Shown one piece after another: positions 37,723 through 48,783 of a DNA stretch of 64,000 nucleotides. The notes beneath the pieces were generated by a model, which did not search any database, was not told the origin of the DNA, and was given only the letters and a program-made list of their open reading frames with translations. The stretch is from positions 1,674,001 to 1,738,000 of the forward strand of contig NZ_CP067378.1 in the NCBI RefSeq assembly GCF_019565505.1. The letters run 5' to 3'. The stretch is from Flavobacterium davisii (GTDB taxonomy: Bacteria; Bacteroidota; Bacteroidia; Flavobacteriales; Flavobacteriaceae). The position numbers and the translations under genes are program-made. Every line of letters starts with the position of its first letter. Position 1 is the first letter of the stretch.

Positions 37723-37730
37723 TAAAACTT

Positions 37731-38414
37731 TTAGTCTTTCTTTTTCTGTGGTCTGAAAGGGAATGTCCAGCTCAAGAACGGATTTATTTTTCTAGTTTGA
37801 ATCCAGATTCTTCCTTTTCCCTCAAATCTACATACCAATCCTTCACCCGAAAAGAAAAGTGATTTGTAACCACCTACTCTGGTTACATCATACGTTAGCC
37901 CTTCGGTAAAGGCTACAATATGACCTGTATCTATTACATAGCCATCTTCCACATCGATAGGAATGATTCCGCCATAGGAATTAAACCAAAGATCGCCATC
38001 GCCAGAACATTTGATTAAGAATAAATTTTCGCCTGAAAAGAAACCTTTTATCAAGCCTTGAAATTTTGATTCAACGGTAATATTTTCTGAGGAAGCTAAA
38101 AAAGCACTATTCTGAATATAGATCGTTTCGTTGTTTAGATAAATATGCTCTACGTCACCTGGACAAGCAGGTGCTAATTGAATATCTCCTGATCCATTTT
38201 TTGCCGTAAATTCATTGATGAATAATGACTCTCCTGTCAAAAATCTTGAAAAACCACCTTTGAGTGTCGTTTTCATTTCAAGATTAGTATCCATAGTGGC
38301 CATTGCGCTTGCTTCCACCTTTAATTTTTCTCCAGCAGGTATATTGATGGTTACAAAACCAAAATCTGGTTTGCAATCCATTTTGAATTTGAATCCTTTA
38401 TTTTGCGTTTCCAT
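37731..38414 (-). CDS. AIM24/TIGR00266 family protein, third of three
   Basis: 227 residues of beta-rich repeats typical of the AIM24 family: GFVTINIPAGEKLKVEASAM near the start, SGDIQLAPACPGDVEHIYL in the middle, DTGHIVAFTEGLTYDVTRVG and RIWIQTRKINPFLSW at the end. It lies five bases after its paralogue. The molecular role of these bacterial proteins is not known; the three here share the same order of motifs. Confidence 0.88.
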   Translation of the reverse strand: METQNKGFKFKMDCKPDFGFVTINIPAGEKLKVEASAMATMDTNLEMKTTLKGGFSRFLTGESLFINEFTAKNGSGDIQLAPACPGDVEHIYLNNETIYIQNSAFLASSENITVESKFQGLIKGFFSGENLFLIKCSGDGDLWFNSYGGIIPIDVEDGYVIDTGHIVAFTEGLTYDVTRVGGYKSLFFSGEGLVCRFEGKGRIWIQTRKINPFLSWTFPFRPQKKKD

Positions 38415-38419
38415 AAATA

Positions 38420-39138
38420 TTATCTTGGTTTAAGTTTAGGCCCTAGTATTGCTCCAAATGTTGACGTATTATGAGATTGTACCCATACGGTTCCTTGACC
38501 TTTAAATTTACATACCAATCCTTCTCCTCCTAAAATTGAATTTATCCAGCTTTTACCCGCTTTTGTAAGTGTAAAATTTAGGTGTTCTTCAAAAGCTACA
38601 ATATGCCCTGTATCTACTATATATTCACCATCAATTTGAATAGGGTAAATAGCGCCAAAAGAATTGACAACTACGGTTCCTTGTCCTTTTACTGCTAACC
38701 AAAAAAGTCCTTCTTTAGAAATCAAATTTTTGAATCCTTGAAAACTCATATCGATTGTAATGTCTGGTGAACTCGCTACATAAGATCCTCCTTGTACAAT
38801 GATACCTTCGCCACGAAGTTCTTTGACCATCATATCTCCAGCTAGTGTTGTACTTAAAAAAACGGTGCCGCCTTCATTTCCTGCTTTGTAATGATTTAAG
38901 AAAAAGCTTTCGCCAGATAACATTCTTTTAAGACCTTTTAAAAAACCACCTGATTTTTTTTGTTGTGTTGAGGTAGTCATAGTGATACTTGGACTCATAG
39001 CAATCATGGATCCTCCTTCGGCAGTAAACTCTTCTCCGGTTTTAGTTTGATTACCGCAGCGGTAGAACTTGGTCTCATTTGTAAATCAACATCTAAAGTC
39101 GTCGATTTTCCCAGTATTTCTGTATATTGTGTATCCAT
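38420..39138 (-). CDS. AIM24/TIGR00266 family protein, second of three (frameshifted)
   Basis: The frame at 38420-39007 lacks the N-terminus. Upstream, from ATG at 39138 (MDTQYTEILGKSTTLD), a second frame leads into it if one G is added near 39030; it then reads KLKPGEEFTAEGGSMIAMSP, the motif found in both paralogues (PGETIIAESDAMSS, PAGEKLKVEASAM). The corrected length is about 239 residues. The family features are as in the neighbouring genes. Confidence 0.8.
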
Positions 39139-39146
39139 ACGTTCAA

Positions 39147-39809
39147 TTATAATTGTCTATTAATCCAAGAAACTAAACCAGATATATTTCTTGTTTGGAT
39201 ATATATTTTTCCTTTTCCTTCTACTCTCGTAACAAAGCCTTCACCGCCAAAGAAGCTACTAAAAATACCGCCTGATAATTGGGGTTTAAGTTTCATTCCT
39301 GGCTCATAGGCCACAAGATGTCCTGTATCTACGATATATTCGCCATCAATTTCTTTTTCAAGAATTCCGCCATAAGCACCAAAAATTACTCTTCCAGTTC
39401 CAGATACTACTAGTTTAAATAAACCTTCGCCACCAATTAATGAACCTAAACCAGCCCATTTTACGCTTAGTTTAACTCCTTTTTCAGAAGCAATATAAGC
39501 ACCTCTTTGTATGCAGTAACTTTGGGTACCGTCTAATTCTTTAATTTCTATATCTCCTGGTGTCGTTTGAGTTAAATGTAGCGAAAGTGTTTTACTGGTA
39601 TTATTCCTAAAATGATTAATGAAAAGACTTTCACCTCCTAAGAATTTTCTCATTAATGCTACCAAAAATCCCCCATTGAACTTAGCATCTAAATCTAGTT
39701 CTGCCGACATACTAGACATTGCATCTGATTCTGCAATAATGGTTTCTCCCGGTTCGAGTTCGACCATCACATAAGCAAAAGCAGGTTTTCCTTCTGTTTT
39801 AATTTTCAT
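39147..39809 (-). CDS. AIM24/TIGR00266 family protein, first of three
   Basis: 220 residues with the complete AIM24 pattern: VELEPGETIIAESDAMSSMS, GGESLFINHF, TPGDIEIKEL, DTGHLVAYEPGMKL and the end IYIQTRNISGLVSW. It lies three bases after the M48 protease stop, so the protease and the three paralogues probably form one operon. Confidence 0.9.
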   Translation of the reverse strand: MKIKTEGKPAFAYVMVELEPGETIIAESDAMSSMSAELDLDAKFNGGFLVALMRKFLGGESLFINHFRNNTSKTLSLHLTQTTPGDIEIKELDGTQSYCIQRGAYIASEKGVKLSVKWAGLGSLIGGEGLFKLVVSGTGRVIFGAYGGILEKEIDGEYIVDTGHLVAYEPGMKLKPQLSGGIFSSFFGGEGFVTRVEGKGKIYIQTRNISGLVSWINRQL

Positions 39810-39812
39810 CGT

Positions 39813-40934
39813 TTATTTTATTTTTAAAAGTTTGGCTTTAAAATCATTAAAAGTGTTAGGTAATACGGGATATGGGGTTTTATCTTCTTTTTGTTTTTCT
39901 TTTAATTTTTTAATACGGGTTTTTGTATCAGGATGCGTTGATAGGAAAGATAAATCTATATCTTTAACCGCAGTCGAATCTAAAATTGTTTTTTCTTCTT
40001 TTTCTAAAGTTTTGAAGAATGATAGTAATCCAGCTGGATTAATTTTAGCATTTACTAGATATTGCCTTCCTGTTTCATCTGCTTCTATTTCAAAATCTCT
40101 ACTGTTAGACAAGGAGGCTAATTCGCCGCCCATATTGATAAATGTGCCTGCTATGGCACTTACATCGCCAAGAGTAGCTGATAAAATGGCAAATATCCCT
40201 AAATTATTGATGATTCCTCGTAGGTGATGACGTCTAGTAACGTGTGAAAGTTCGTGACTAAGTACGCCCATAACTTCTTCCCAAGATTTAGCATTCTCTA
40301 TCAATCCTGTTTGAATAATTACTTTGCCACCGGGAAGGGCAAATGCGTTTATAGTGGGGTCTTTAACGAAATATAAATCTACTTCATAACCTTCTTTTTC
40401 TATTTGGTTAAATAAAGGTTTAGCAACTTTTATAAATTCATTTTTTAAGGTATCATTTTTTATAAAATGATATTGTAATGATAAGGTATTAAATAGTTTA
40501 TCACCCGCTTTTTGTTCCCAAGAAATAGGGAGTTGACTGGCAATACCTTCTACCATTTTGTCTTTTAAAACATAAAGAGAACCGATGAAGAATCCAATTA
40601 TAATTAAAGCTATTATTATTCCTCTAAATGGTCCATTTAAAGCGCTTTTTGATTTTTTGATTTCTTGTTTGAATTTATTATTTGATACTAAGATGCTGTC
40701 TTTTAAAATGGATTTATCAGCAGTGTAAATAGAAATAGAATTAATACTTGTATCTAAAAAAAAGATAAATCTATTTGCTGCACCTCCCACAGTAATGGAA
40801 AGTGAAGTAAAACCAATATGATACTTTATAACACCTGATTCAAAGAAAATCCCATTCGTTTTAATCTGTAAGTTTCCAGACACTCTTCCGCCTGTAACAT
40901 CTGGATGTATTAATATTGCTTCGTATGTATTCAA
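39813..40934 (-). CDS. M48 family zinc metalloprotease
   Basis: 373 residues. An N-terminal beta domain of about 95 residues and one membrane helix (GIIIALIIIGFFIGSLYVL) are followed by a peptidase domain with the zinc motif HELSH in VLSHELSHVTRRHH and the third ligand in EIEADETGRQYL. The active site probably faces the periplasm. Such enzymes serve envelope protein quality control. The N-terminal extension is not part of the standard M48 domain. Confidence 0.9.
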   Translation of the reverse strand: MNTYEAILIHPDVTGGRVSGNLQIKTNGIFFESGVIKYHIGFTSLSITVGGAANRFIFFLDTSINSISIYTADKSILKDSILVSNNKFKQEIKKSKSALNGPFRGIIIALIIIGFFIGSLYVLKDKMVEGIASQLPISWEQKAGDKLFNTLSLQYHFIKNDTLKNEFIKVAKPLFNQIEKEGYEVDLYFVKDPTINAFALPGGKVIIQTGLIENAKSWEEVMGVLSHELSHVTRRHHLRGIINNLGIFAILSATLGDVSAIAGTFINMGGELASLSNSRDFEIEADETGRQYLVNAKINPAGLLSFFKTLEKEEKTILDSTAVKDIDLSFLSTHPDTKTRIKKLKEKQKEDKTPYPVLPNTFNDFKAKLLKIK

Positions 40935-40994
40935 TTTTTTGTGTTTTTAGCAAAAATAAAAAAAGAATATATAGTATACATTTTTAAAAGATAA

Positions 40995-41705
40995 TTAAAA
41001 CGCAAACTTTTGAAACTCCCAGTTAAATGTTGAAAAAACAATCAATTCGTTGGTTAACACAGGTAAACCTATAATCATTTTCAACGTTTCTTGTGCCATC
41101 ATTGTACCTATAATACCGGGTAACGAACTAATTACACCATTTAATGAACAATCAGGAACATCTTCAGGGTTGGGTGAATCTGGAAATAGATCACGTAGTT
41201 GTTTGCTTCCGTTATGATTGAATACTGCTAATTGCCCTTCAAACTTAAAAATACTTCCATAAACCAGCGGCTTTCCTAATTGTACACAAATATCGTTTAC
41301 TAGGTACCGAGTAGTAAAATTATCGCAACCATCTACAATAATATCAAAGTTTTCAAATAGGGAAGGAGCATTTTCAAGGGTTAGTTTTTGGTTGAATACC
41401 TGAATCTCTATTAGTGGGTTTAGTTTTTCAAGCGCCATTTTTGCTTGGTTAACCTTTGGTAAATCAATATCTATCTCGGTATATAGGATTTGGCGATGCA
41501 AATTATGCAATGCCACCGTATCAAAATCAATTACACCCAGCGTACCTACACCAGCCGAAGTGAGGTATTGCAAAATGGGACATCCTAAGCCACCCGCACC
41601 AATCACGAGCACTTTAGCATTTTTGATTTTTAACTGACCTTCTTCCCCTATTTCAGGAACAAGAAGATGTTTAGAATAACGTAAATAATCTGGTATCGTA
41701 AGCAT
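40995..41705 (-). CDS. thiF: ThiF/MoeB/HesA family adenylyltransferase
   Basis: 236 residues from MLTIPDYLRYSKHL. An upstream in-frame ATG at 41795 exists, but the residues between it and 41705 are encoded by a CCAACTT-type repeat, so I reject that start. Motifs are VIGAGGLGCPILQYL (ATP binding), DFDTVALHNLHRQ and VDGCDNFTTRYLVND. It adenylates the C-terminus of ThiS for sulphur transfer in thiazole synthesis, or could serve MoaD. As the last gene of the thi operon, a ThiF role is preferred. The zinc CxxC pairs of many MoeB proteins are not evident. Confidence 0.85.
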   Translation of the reverse strand: MLTIPDYLRYSKHLLVPEIGEEGQLKIKNAKVLVIGAGGLGCPILQYLTSAGVGTLGVIDFDTVALHNLHRQILYTEIDIDLPKVNQAKMALEKLNPLIEIQVFNQKLTLENAPSLFENFDIIVDGCDNFTTRYLVNDICVQLGKPLVYGSIFKFEGQLAVFNHNGSKQLRDLFPDSPNPEDVPDCSLNGVISSLPGIIGTMMAQETLKMIIGLPVLTNELIVFSTFNWEFQKFAF

Positions 41706-41734
41706 AAATAATATTTCGCTCCTTTTTTTTAAAT

Positions 41735-41906
41735 TGGTTACAGGTTTATTTGTTTCAAGTTCAAAGTTCAGCTTTACCCAACTTCCAACTTGCATCTTCC
41801 ATCTTTTTCACTTCTAAATTCTATTTTTTTGTTACACAGAGGTTCACAAAGTAAAGCACAAAGTTTCACAGAGACCATTTCTAACTTCCATCTTCCAACT
41901 TCCAAC
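41735..41906. repeat. Degenerate CCAACTT and CACAAAG repeats between thiH and thiF
   Basis: Runs of TTCCAACTTCCAACT and TTCACAAAG/CACAGAG words fill the gap. The same words recur at 45710-45945 and, in frame, within leuS at 55908-55938. Confidence 0.55.
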
Positions 41907-43019
41907 TCAACTTCTAAATGCTCTATCCCAGTCCTTCCAAACAGGTTGATAACCCTTTGCACTAATCAACTGCGCAATTTCAGCCACAGGTCGTTCATCA
42001 CTAATTTCAAATTGTTCCAAAGTTTGTGGATCGACAACATAACCTCCTGGATTGGTCTTAGACCCTGCACTCATTGTGGTAACACCAATAGGAATAATAT
42101 GATTCCGAAAATGTTCATTTTCACGCGTAGAAATTGAGATTTCAAGATCTTCATTCCAAATACGGTACGCACAAATAAGTTGGAGCAGGTCTTTATCCTC
42201 CATTATAAAATTAGGTTCGATAATACCTTCAGCTGGTCGGAGGCGAGGAAAAGAAACCGAATATTTACTTTTCCAATAGGTCTTTTGCAAATAATCAATA
42301 TGTAAGGCATTGAAAAAGCTATCTACGCGCCAATCTTCAAGTCCTAATAAAACTCCTAATCCTATTTTATGAATACCTGCTTTCCCTACACGGTCAGGCG
42401 TTTCTAATCTAAAATCGAAGTTGGATTTTTTTCCTTTAGGATGGTATTGTTTATACACTTCTTTATGATAGGTTTCCTGATATACTAATACAGAATACAC
42501 ACCTGCTTGATGCAATTGTTCGTATTCTTCTTGTGAAAGTGGTTGTACTTCAACAGAAATATTCGCAAAATCGTTTTTAATGACTTCAATAGCATTTAGG
42601 AAATAACCAATGTGAACGGTATAATTAGCTTCACCCGTTACCAACAAAACGTGATCATAGCCCATAGCTTTTAGTGCTTCTACTTCCTGCCGAATTTCAC
42701 TATCTGAAAGTGTTTTTCTTTTGATTTTATTGTCAAGGCTAAATCCGCAGTAGGTACAAATATTTTGGCACTCGTTACTCAAATACATAGGTGCATATAG
42801 CTGAATGGTTTTACCAAAGCGTTTTTGCGTGAGTTGATGAGCCAGTTGCGCCATAGATTCTAAATACTCTTGGGCTAGGGGAGATAGAAGCACCAGAAAA
42901 TCCTCGATGCTTCGTTTAGGTTTACGCAAAACGTTTTGTATATCACGATGCGTTACCGAGGCAATTCGGCTAGCAACGGCTTCCCAAGAATAGTTTTCAA
43001 ATACAGTTTTAAAGGTCAT
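41907..43019 (-). CDS. thiH: 2-iminoacetate synthase
   Basis: 370 residues, usual for ThiH. The radical SAM cluster motif is CQNICTYCGF, followed by GYDHVLLVTGEANYTVHIGY and the C-terminal GGYVVDPQTLEQFEISD. It cleaves tyrosine to dehydroglycine for the thiazole ring and needs a [4Fe-4S] cluster and SAM. It lies 13 bases after thiG. Confidence 0.95.
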   Translation of the reverse strand: MTFKTVFENYSWEAVASRIASVTHRDIQNVLRKPKRSIEDFLVLLSPLAQEYLESMAQLAHQLTQKRFGKTIQLYAPMYLSNECQNICTYCGFSLDNKIKRKTLSDSEIRQEVEALKAMGYDHVLLVTGEANYTVHIGYFLNAIEVIKNDFANISVEVQPLSQEEYEQLHQAGVYSVLVYQETYHKEVYKQYHPKGKKSNFDFRLETPDRVGKAGIHKIGLGVLLGLEDWRVDSFFNALHIDYLQKTYWKSKYSVSFPRLRPAEGIIEPNFIMEDKDLLQLICAYRIWNEDLEISISTRENEHFRNHIIPIGVTTMSAGSKTNPGGYVVDPQTLEQFEISDERPVAEIAQLISAKGYQPVWKDWDRAFRS

Positions 43020-43032
43020 AATTTTTTCGGAC

Positions 43033-43791
43033 TTATAAAAACGACGTTAACGGACTAGACGCTTCGGCTTGTGCTAGCGGATTGGCTAACTGGGCCTCAA
43101 AAGCTCTACGCCCTGCAATAACGGCTTCTTTAAATGCTTGTGCCATAGCCACTGGATTTCCAGCTACGGCAATTGCGGTATTAACTAACACAGCATCGGC
43201 ACCTAGTTCCATTGCTTTAGCAGCATCAGACGGAGCACCTATACCTGCATCAATAATTACAGGTACTTTACTTTGTTCGATGATAATTTCTAAAAAATCG
43301 ATAGTTCGTAGTCCTTTGTTACTTCCTATGGGAGAGCCTAAAGGCATCACGGCAGCGGTACCCACTTCTTCCAGTAATTTACATAAAACGGGGTCGGCGT
43401 GAATGTAAGGATAGACTTCAAATCCTAGTTTAGCAAGTTCTTCCGTAGCTTTTAAGGTTTCGATGGGGTCAGGAAGTAAATATTTTGGATCAGGATGAAT
43501 TTCGAGTTTTACAAGATTCGTTTCCATCGCTTCGCGAGCTAATTGGGCTGCGAAAACAGCTTCTTTTGCATTTCTAGCTCCTGAAGTATTGGGTAATAAT
43601 TGAATATGGGAATGGTTGAGGTGCGAAAGAATCGCATCAGTTTCGGTTTCAAAATCGACTCTTTTTAAGGCTACCGTTACTAATTCTGAACCAGAGGCTA
43701 AAATTGCTTCTTCCATTATTTGGCTAGAACCAAATTTTCCAGTGCCAACAAATAATCGGGAGTTAAAAGTGGTATTTCCTATGTTAAGCAT
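43033..43791 (-). CDS. thiG: Thiazole synthase
   Basis: 252 residues, a TIM barrel with [20 protein letters not shown], the Schiff-base lysine in [22 protein letters not shown] and [20 protein letters not shown]. It joins DXP, dehydroglycine and ThiS thiocarboxylate into the thiazole moiety. It overlaps thiE by eight bases. Confidence 0.95.
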   Translation of the reverse strand: MLNIGNTTFNSRLFVGTGKFGSSQIMEEAILASGSELVTVALKRVDFETETDAILSHLNHSHIQLLPNTSGARNAKEAVFAAQLAREAMETNLVKLEIHPDPKYLLPDPIETLKATEELAKLGFEVYPYIHADPVLCKLLEEVGTAAVMPLGSPIGSNKGLRTIDFLEIIIEQSKVPVIIDAGIGAPSDAAKAMELGADAVLVNTAIAVAGNPVAMAQAFKEAVIAGRRAFEAQLANPLAQAEASSPLTSFL

Positions 43792-44416
43792 ACGTATAAA
43801 GTGTTTCGTTGAGTTGTTTTACAATTTGACTTGGTTGTGTAGCATTACAAATTAAACCAGAAACGGCTATGCCATACACTCCAATTTCTATTAGTCTAGG
43901 AAGGTCATTTTCTTCAATCCCTCCTATCGCAAAAAGAGGCTTTGATAGGTTGACTTTAGGAATTTTGTCAATTATCGATTGGTATCCTTCAAATCCTAAA
44001 ATGGGACTTAATTTTTCTTTGGTGCTAGTATATCTTAGAGGTCCTAAACCTATATAATCACATTTTTCGGAAATGCGTTGCTGTACATCTTCAAGAGTAT
44101 TTGCAGTACCACCTATTACTTTAGCATTGCCTAATAAATTTCTAGCTTCTTCAATACTCCCGTCAGTAAGTCCTAAATGTAAACCGTGTGCATCTATGGC
44201 TTTAGCAATGGTTTGGTAATCATTAATAGTCAATAAAGCATTGTATTGATCTGTTTCTTTTTTTATTTTTTCTGCCAATCGAAATACTTCTATTTCGGGC
44301 ACATTTTTATAGCGTAATTGCACCCATTCTATTCCAGCATCAAGCGCTTTTTGAATAGAATATAATTGGGCTTCATTTGAAGTTCCTTGCGAAATAAATT
44401 GAATTTTAGGTAACAT
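43784..44416 (-). CDS. thiE: Thiamine phosphate synthase
   Basis: 210 residues, a TIM barrel with [43 protein letters not shown] and [19 protein letters not shown]. It couples HMP pyrophosphate with thiazole phosphate. Of the two ThiE-like genes in this operon it carries the better-kept active-site motifs, so I give it the catalytic role. Confidence 0.9.
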   Translation of the reverse strand: MLPKIQFISQGTSNEAQLYSIQKALDAGIEWVQLRYKNVPEIEVFRLAEKIKKETDQYNALLTINDYQTIAKAIDAHGLHLGLTDGSIEEARNLLGNAKVIGGTANTLEDVQQRISEKCDYIGLGPLRYTSTKEKLSPILGFEGYQSIIDKIPKVNLSKPLFAIGGIEENDLPRLIEIGVYGIAVSGLICNATQPSQIVKQLNETLYTYA

Positions 44417-45167
44417 AGTAGGCTAATAAATGGGTGTTGGTGTTTAATGTTTGTTCTATAAATTGTTTGGCTTTTTTACAACTATCTAGAAGTGATTCCC
44501 CTAAAGCCAATTGTGCCGTGATGGCAGAGGATAAAATACAACCCGAACCGTGTTTGGGATATATTTTGTTAGTAGAAGGTCTCAAAATATGCATTTCATC
44601 ATTTATAATCAAATAATCTGTTCCTAGTTGGGATATATTGTGTCCGCCTTTCCATAAAACCGTACTATGTTGTGCCAATAGTTTAGCTTTTTCTTGTGGA
44701 GTAATAGCTTGGGGCACTAGGATATCTAATTCATTATGATTAGGAGTGATGAGGTCAACTTGTTTCAAAATAGTTGGTAAATAATCATCAATAAGTGAAG
44801 TAAATTCATAGTTTGCCGTAGCTTTCAAAACAGGATCCCAAACAATTTTAGCTTTTGGCCACAAAAGTTTTATGGTTTTTAGATAAGTATCCAATGTTTC
44901 TAAGCTTGGAATAATTCCAATTTTCACTGCTTGTACTTCATATTGTTCCGCAAGATGGTTAAGACTATCAATTACCCAAGAAGCATCTATCCACTCCATT
45001 TTGAGAAAGGTGTCTTCCGTTTGAATCGTATTGCCAGTCATCACAGCTAAGCCATATACCTGATGCATTTCAAATGTTTTAACATCAGCAAGAACACCCG
45101 CTCCAGCTGAAGGATCAAAGCCCGCTAGGCTGAGTACGAAAGGACGATGTTTTGACATTTTTTCCAT
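44406..45167 (-). CDS. thiD: Hydroxymethylpyrimidine (phosphate) kinase
   Basis: 253 residues, ribokinase-like: LSLAGFDPSAGAGVLADVKT, MTGNTIQTEDTF, WDPVLKATANYEF and the ATP-binding KHGSGCILSSAITAQLALG. It phosphorylates HMP and HMP-P. The ATG at 45158 (MSKHRP) is an alternative start nine bases on. It overlaps its neighbours on both sides. Confidence 0.93.
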   Translation of the reverse strand: MEKMSKHRPFVLSLAGFDPSAGAGVLADVKTFEMHQVYGLAVMTGNTIQTEDTFLKMEWIDASWVIDSLNHLAEQYEVQAVKIGIIPSLETLDTYLKTIKLLWPKAKIVWDPVLKATANYEFTSLIDDYLPTILKQVDLITPNHNELDILVPQAITPQEKAKLLAQHSTVLWKGGHNISQLGTDYLIINDEMHILRPSTNKIYPKHGSGCILSSAITAQLALGESLLDSCKKAKQFIEQTLNTNTHLLAYYVT

Positions 45168-45709
45168 TGTTCTATAGGATTAGGATGTAACCAAATGGCA
45201 CCTAACAAGGCAACACTATCAAAATGCGGAAGCAGTTGACTTATATTTTTTTCTGTAATACCACCCAAAGCTATTAGTTGGGTGTTAAAATTTGTACGTT
45301 GAGCAATTTGATGAAGAATCTCAGGATGGTGATAATTAGCTTTTGAAAGGCTAGGAAAGACCGGACTCAAAAAGGCATAATGATATGCTGAATCAAGTTC
45401 ATTAAATTCTGAAATACTATGCGTCGAGGTGGATAAACTTTTTGTAGTTGGAACAAGAAAACTTCTGTTATGACTAGTTTGATGGATTCCTTTCAACCCG
45501 TATTCATTTACTAATTCAGGATAGTAAACGACACAAAAAGGATGAAAAGCGGAGTTAATTTTATCTAGATATGCTTTTGTTTCTTGCAAAGTATAGTTCG
45601 GTTTTCTGATGTGAAAATGAGTAAGCCCTGCCTCAAATAGTTGATGCAGGGTTTGGATTTCATTTTCTATAGTATGTTCTGTTGATAGTAGCATCATTTT
45701 TTGGTTCAC
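45125..45709 (-). CDS. ThiE/TenI-like protein
   Basis: 194 residues with the ThiE fold pattern (FHIRKPNYTLQETKAYLDKI, LSPVFPSLSKANYH, LIALGGITEKNISQL). Several ThiE catalytic residues are weak or missing: the HxGQxD-like segment is replaced by GIHQTSHNRS. It could be a TenI-type thiazole tautomerase, which would fit a pathway that uses ThiG, or a diverged second ThiE. The end overlaps thiD by 43 bases if both starts are right. Confidence 0.7.
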   Translation of the reverse strand: MNQKMMLLSTEHTIENEIQTLHQLFEAGLTHFHIRKPNYTLQETKAYLDKINSAFHPFCVVYYPELVNEYGLKGIHQTSHNRSFLVPTTKSLSTSTHSISEFNELDSAYHYAFLSPVFPSLSKANYHHPEILHQIAQRTNFNTQLIALGGITEKNISQLLPHFDSVALLGAIWLHPNPIEQWKKCQNIVLSYSA

Positions 45710-45945
45710 TAAGTTTTTGCGAGCTTAGCGGTTAGGTTCACTAAGTTTCACAAAGTTTTTGCACAGAGTCACACAAAGTTTTTGCGAGCTTAACGGTTAG
45801 GTTCACTAAGTCTCACAAAGTTTTTCACTACGTCTCACAAAGCTTTTTTTGCGCCTTTTGCGATTAGCTTCACAAAGTTTCTCAATTTTTTTGCGAGCTT
45901 TGCGTAAACCTTTGCGTACTTTGCGGTTAGGTTCACAAATAAAAA
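45710..45945. repeat. Degenerate word repeat between thiC and the ThiE/TenI-like gene
   Basis: The words TTCACAAAGTTT, TTTTTGCGAGCTT and GCGGTTAGGTTCAC recur many times in varying order. There is no coding signal. This is a simple-sequence type of intergenic filler that recurs near 30660-30740 and 41820-41870. Confidence 0.65.
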
Positions 45946-47766
<1,821 letters not shown>

Positions 47767-47803
47767 TTAGTTTAAAGTTTCAGTCCCGAAGCTTCGTGAT
47801 AAA

Positions 47804-47939
47804 GTTTCAGGTTTCAAGTTTCAGGTTTGAGGCTGAGGTCTCATAAAGTAAGTTTACAGAAAGTTTAGTTGAAAACTTTATTAACGAGTAGATTTATTAG
47901 ACTACAGTTTATAAACTAAAAAAACTTGAAACCTGAAAC
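47804..47939. repeat. Inverted repeat between thiS and thiC
   Basis: GTTTCAGGTTTCAAGTT (47804-47820) and its exact complement (47923-47939) flank about 100 bases. It could fold in the operon mRNA and tune thiC expression, or be a small mobile element. Confidence 0.5.
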
Positions 47940-47944
47940 AAAAA

Positions 47945-48150
47945 TTACCCCCCTTGCGTAGCTTTAATGATGATTATTTTTTGATTAGAGTGTACAGTAG
48001 TGTTTTCCCATTGCGATCTAGGGATAACTTGTTGGTCAATAGCGATCGCAATACCTTTTTGTTTATTAGGTAATTCGATATCGAGGAGTTGCTGCACGGT
48101 TAGCGCATCATTCTCAAATATTTTTTTTCTTGATTAATTATAAGTTCCAT
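47945..48150 (-). CDS. thiS: Sulphur carrier protein ThiS (frameshifted)
   Basis: A short gene with one A missing in the run near 48119-48126. Corrected, it encodes about 68 residues: MELIINQEKK, FENDALTVQQLLD, GIAIAIDQQVIPRSQW and the required C-terminal Gly-Gly in KATQGG, which becomes the thiocarboxylate. It is the first gene after the riboswitch. An earlier in-frame ATG at about 48215 would add 22 residues unlike ThiS, so I prefer 48150. Confidence 0.82.
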
Positions 48151-48221
48151 TCCATATTGTTTTAAAACTTTAGGAATGGCTACACGTACAGCTAATAATA
48201 CTATACAAGAAGTCATTTACT

Positions 48222-48296
48222 TTTCCCTACGCTAGTATGAACTAGATCAGGTTCAAAGGGTAAAATCTCAGCCTGCTATGCAGACACCCCTAAAGT
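48222..48296 (-). promoter_or_regulatory. TPP riboswitch (THI element)
   Basis: On the minus strand the conserved THI-box elements are in order: GGGGTGTCTGCATAGCAGGC, then CTGAGATTTTACCC, then GAACCTGATCTAGTTCATAC and GCGTAGGGAAAAG. It ends about 70 bases before thiS and should switch the whole thi operon off when TPP is plentiful. Confidence 0.93.
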
Positions 48297-48362
48297 GTGT
48301 AGCAAAGATAGAATAAAATTGTTTTAGGGATAAAAAAATTAAATTTTTATCAGGGCATTCGC

Positions 48363-48571
48363 TTTTAACCCAAATTACGCATTAGACCCGAGCGTAGCGA
48401 ATAGACGAAGTAAATCTATTCCACTTTATTTTTCTTCCAATTCAAGCACGTACTCAAATTTTAATCATCAAAATAGTTCACTATTTCTTCTTCTAAAATT
48501 TTCCGTGAGCACTTGAATTTATTGAAAAATTTTGTTTCACAACGAAGTCTAATGCGTAATCTGGGTTTAAA
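48363..48571. repeat. Palindromic repeat element, family A, copy 1
   Basis: About 209 bases with imperfect inverted ends (AACCCAAATTACGCATTAGAC and GTCTAATGCGTAATCTGGGTT). The interior is shared with 58010-58214 (AATTCAAGCACGTACT and GAGTACTTGAATTT-like arms). It is MITE-like and has no gene. With the next repeat it fills most of the gap 48306-48783. Confidence 0.65.
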
Positions 48572-48594
48572 ACATTTAAAAAAATGGAAGAAAT

Positions 48595-48689
48595 AACCAC
48601 AGATACACAGATTCTATAATTCCGCTTTGCGGAAATAAATATTAAAAGATTATTTTTTATAGGTTATTTTAATCTGTGCATCTGTGGTT
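48595..48689. repeat. 95 bp palindromic repeat
   Basis: AACCACAGATACACAGATT and its near-complement AATCTGTGCATCTGTGGTT bound an A/T-rich centre with a small TTCCGCTTTGCGGAA hairpin. It is a short non-coding mobile-like repeat. Confidence 0.6.
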
Positions 48690-48783
48690 GTTTTTTAAAT
48701 ACGATCCGTAATTTTAGAATAAAATTTGTTTCTAAGAACTTTAAAAACGTAATTCTGCGCACTAAAATACTGATTACTAAAAA

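Noticed and set aside
41706..41795. N-terminal extension of the ThiF-like protein
   Set aside because: The 30 extra residues are encoded by an intergenic repeat and are unlike the family, while the internal ATG fits known starts.
48360..48780. Hidden gene in the gap between the riboswitch and tag
   Set aside because: Both halves are palindromic repeats with stops in all frames.
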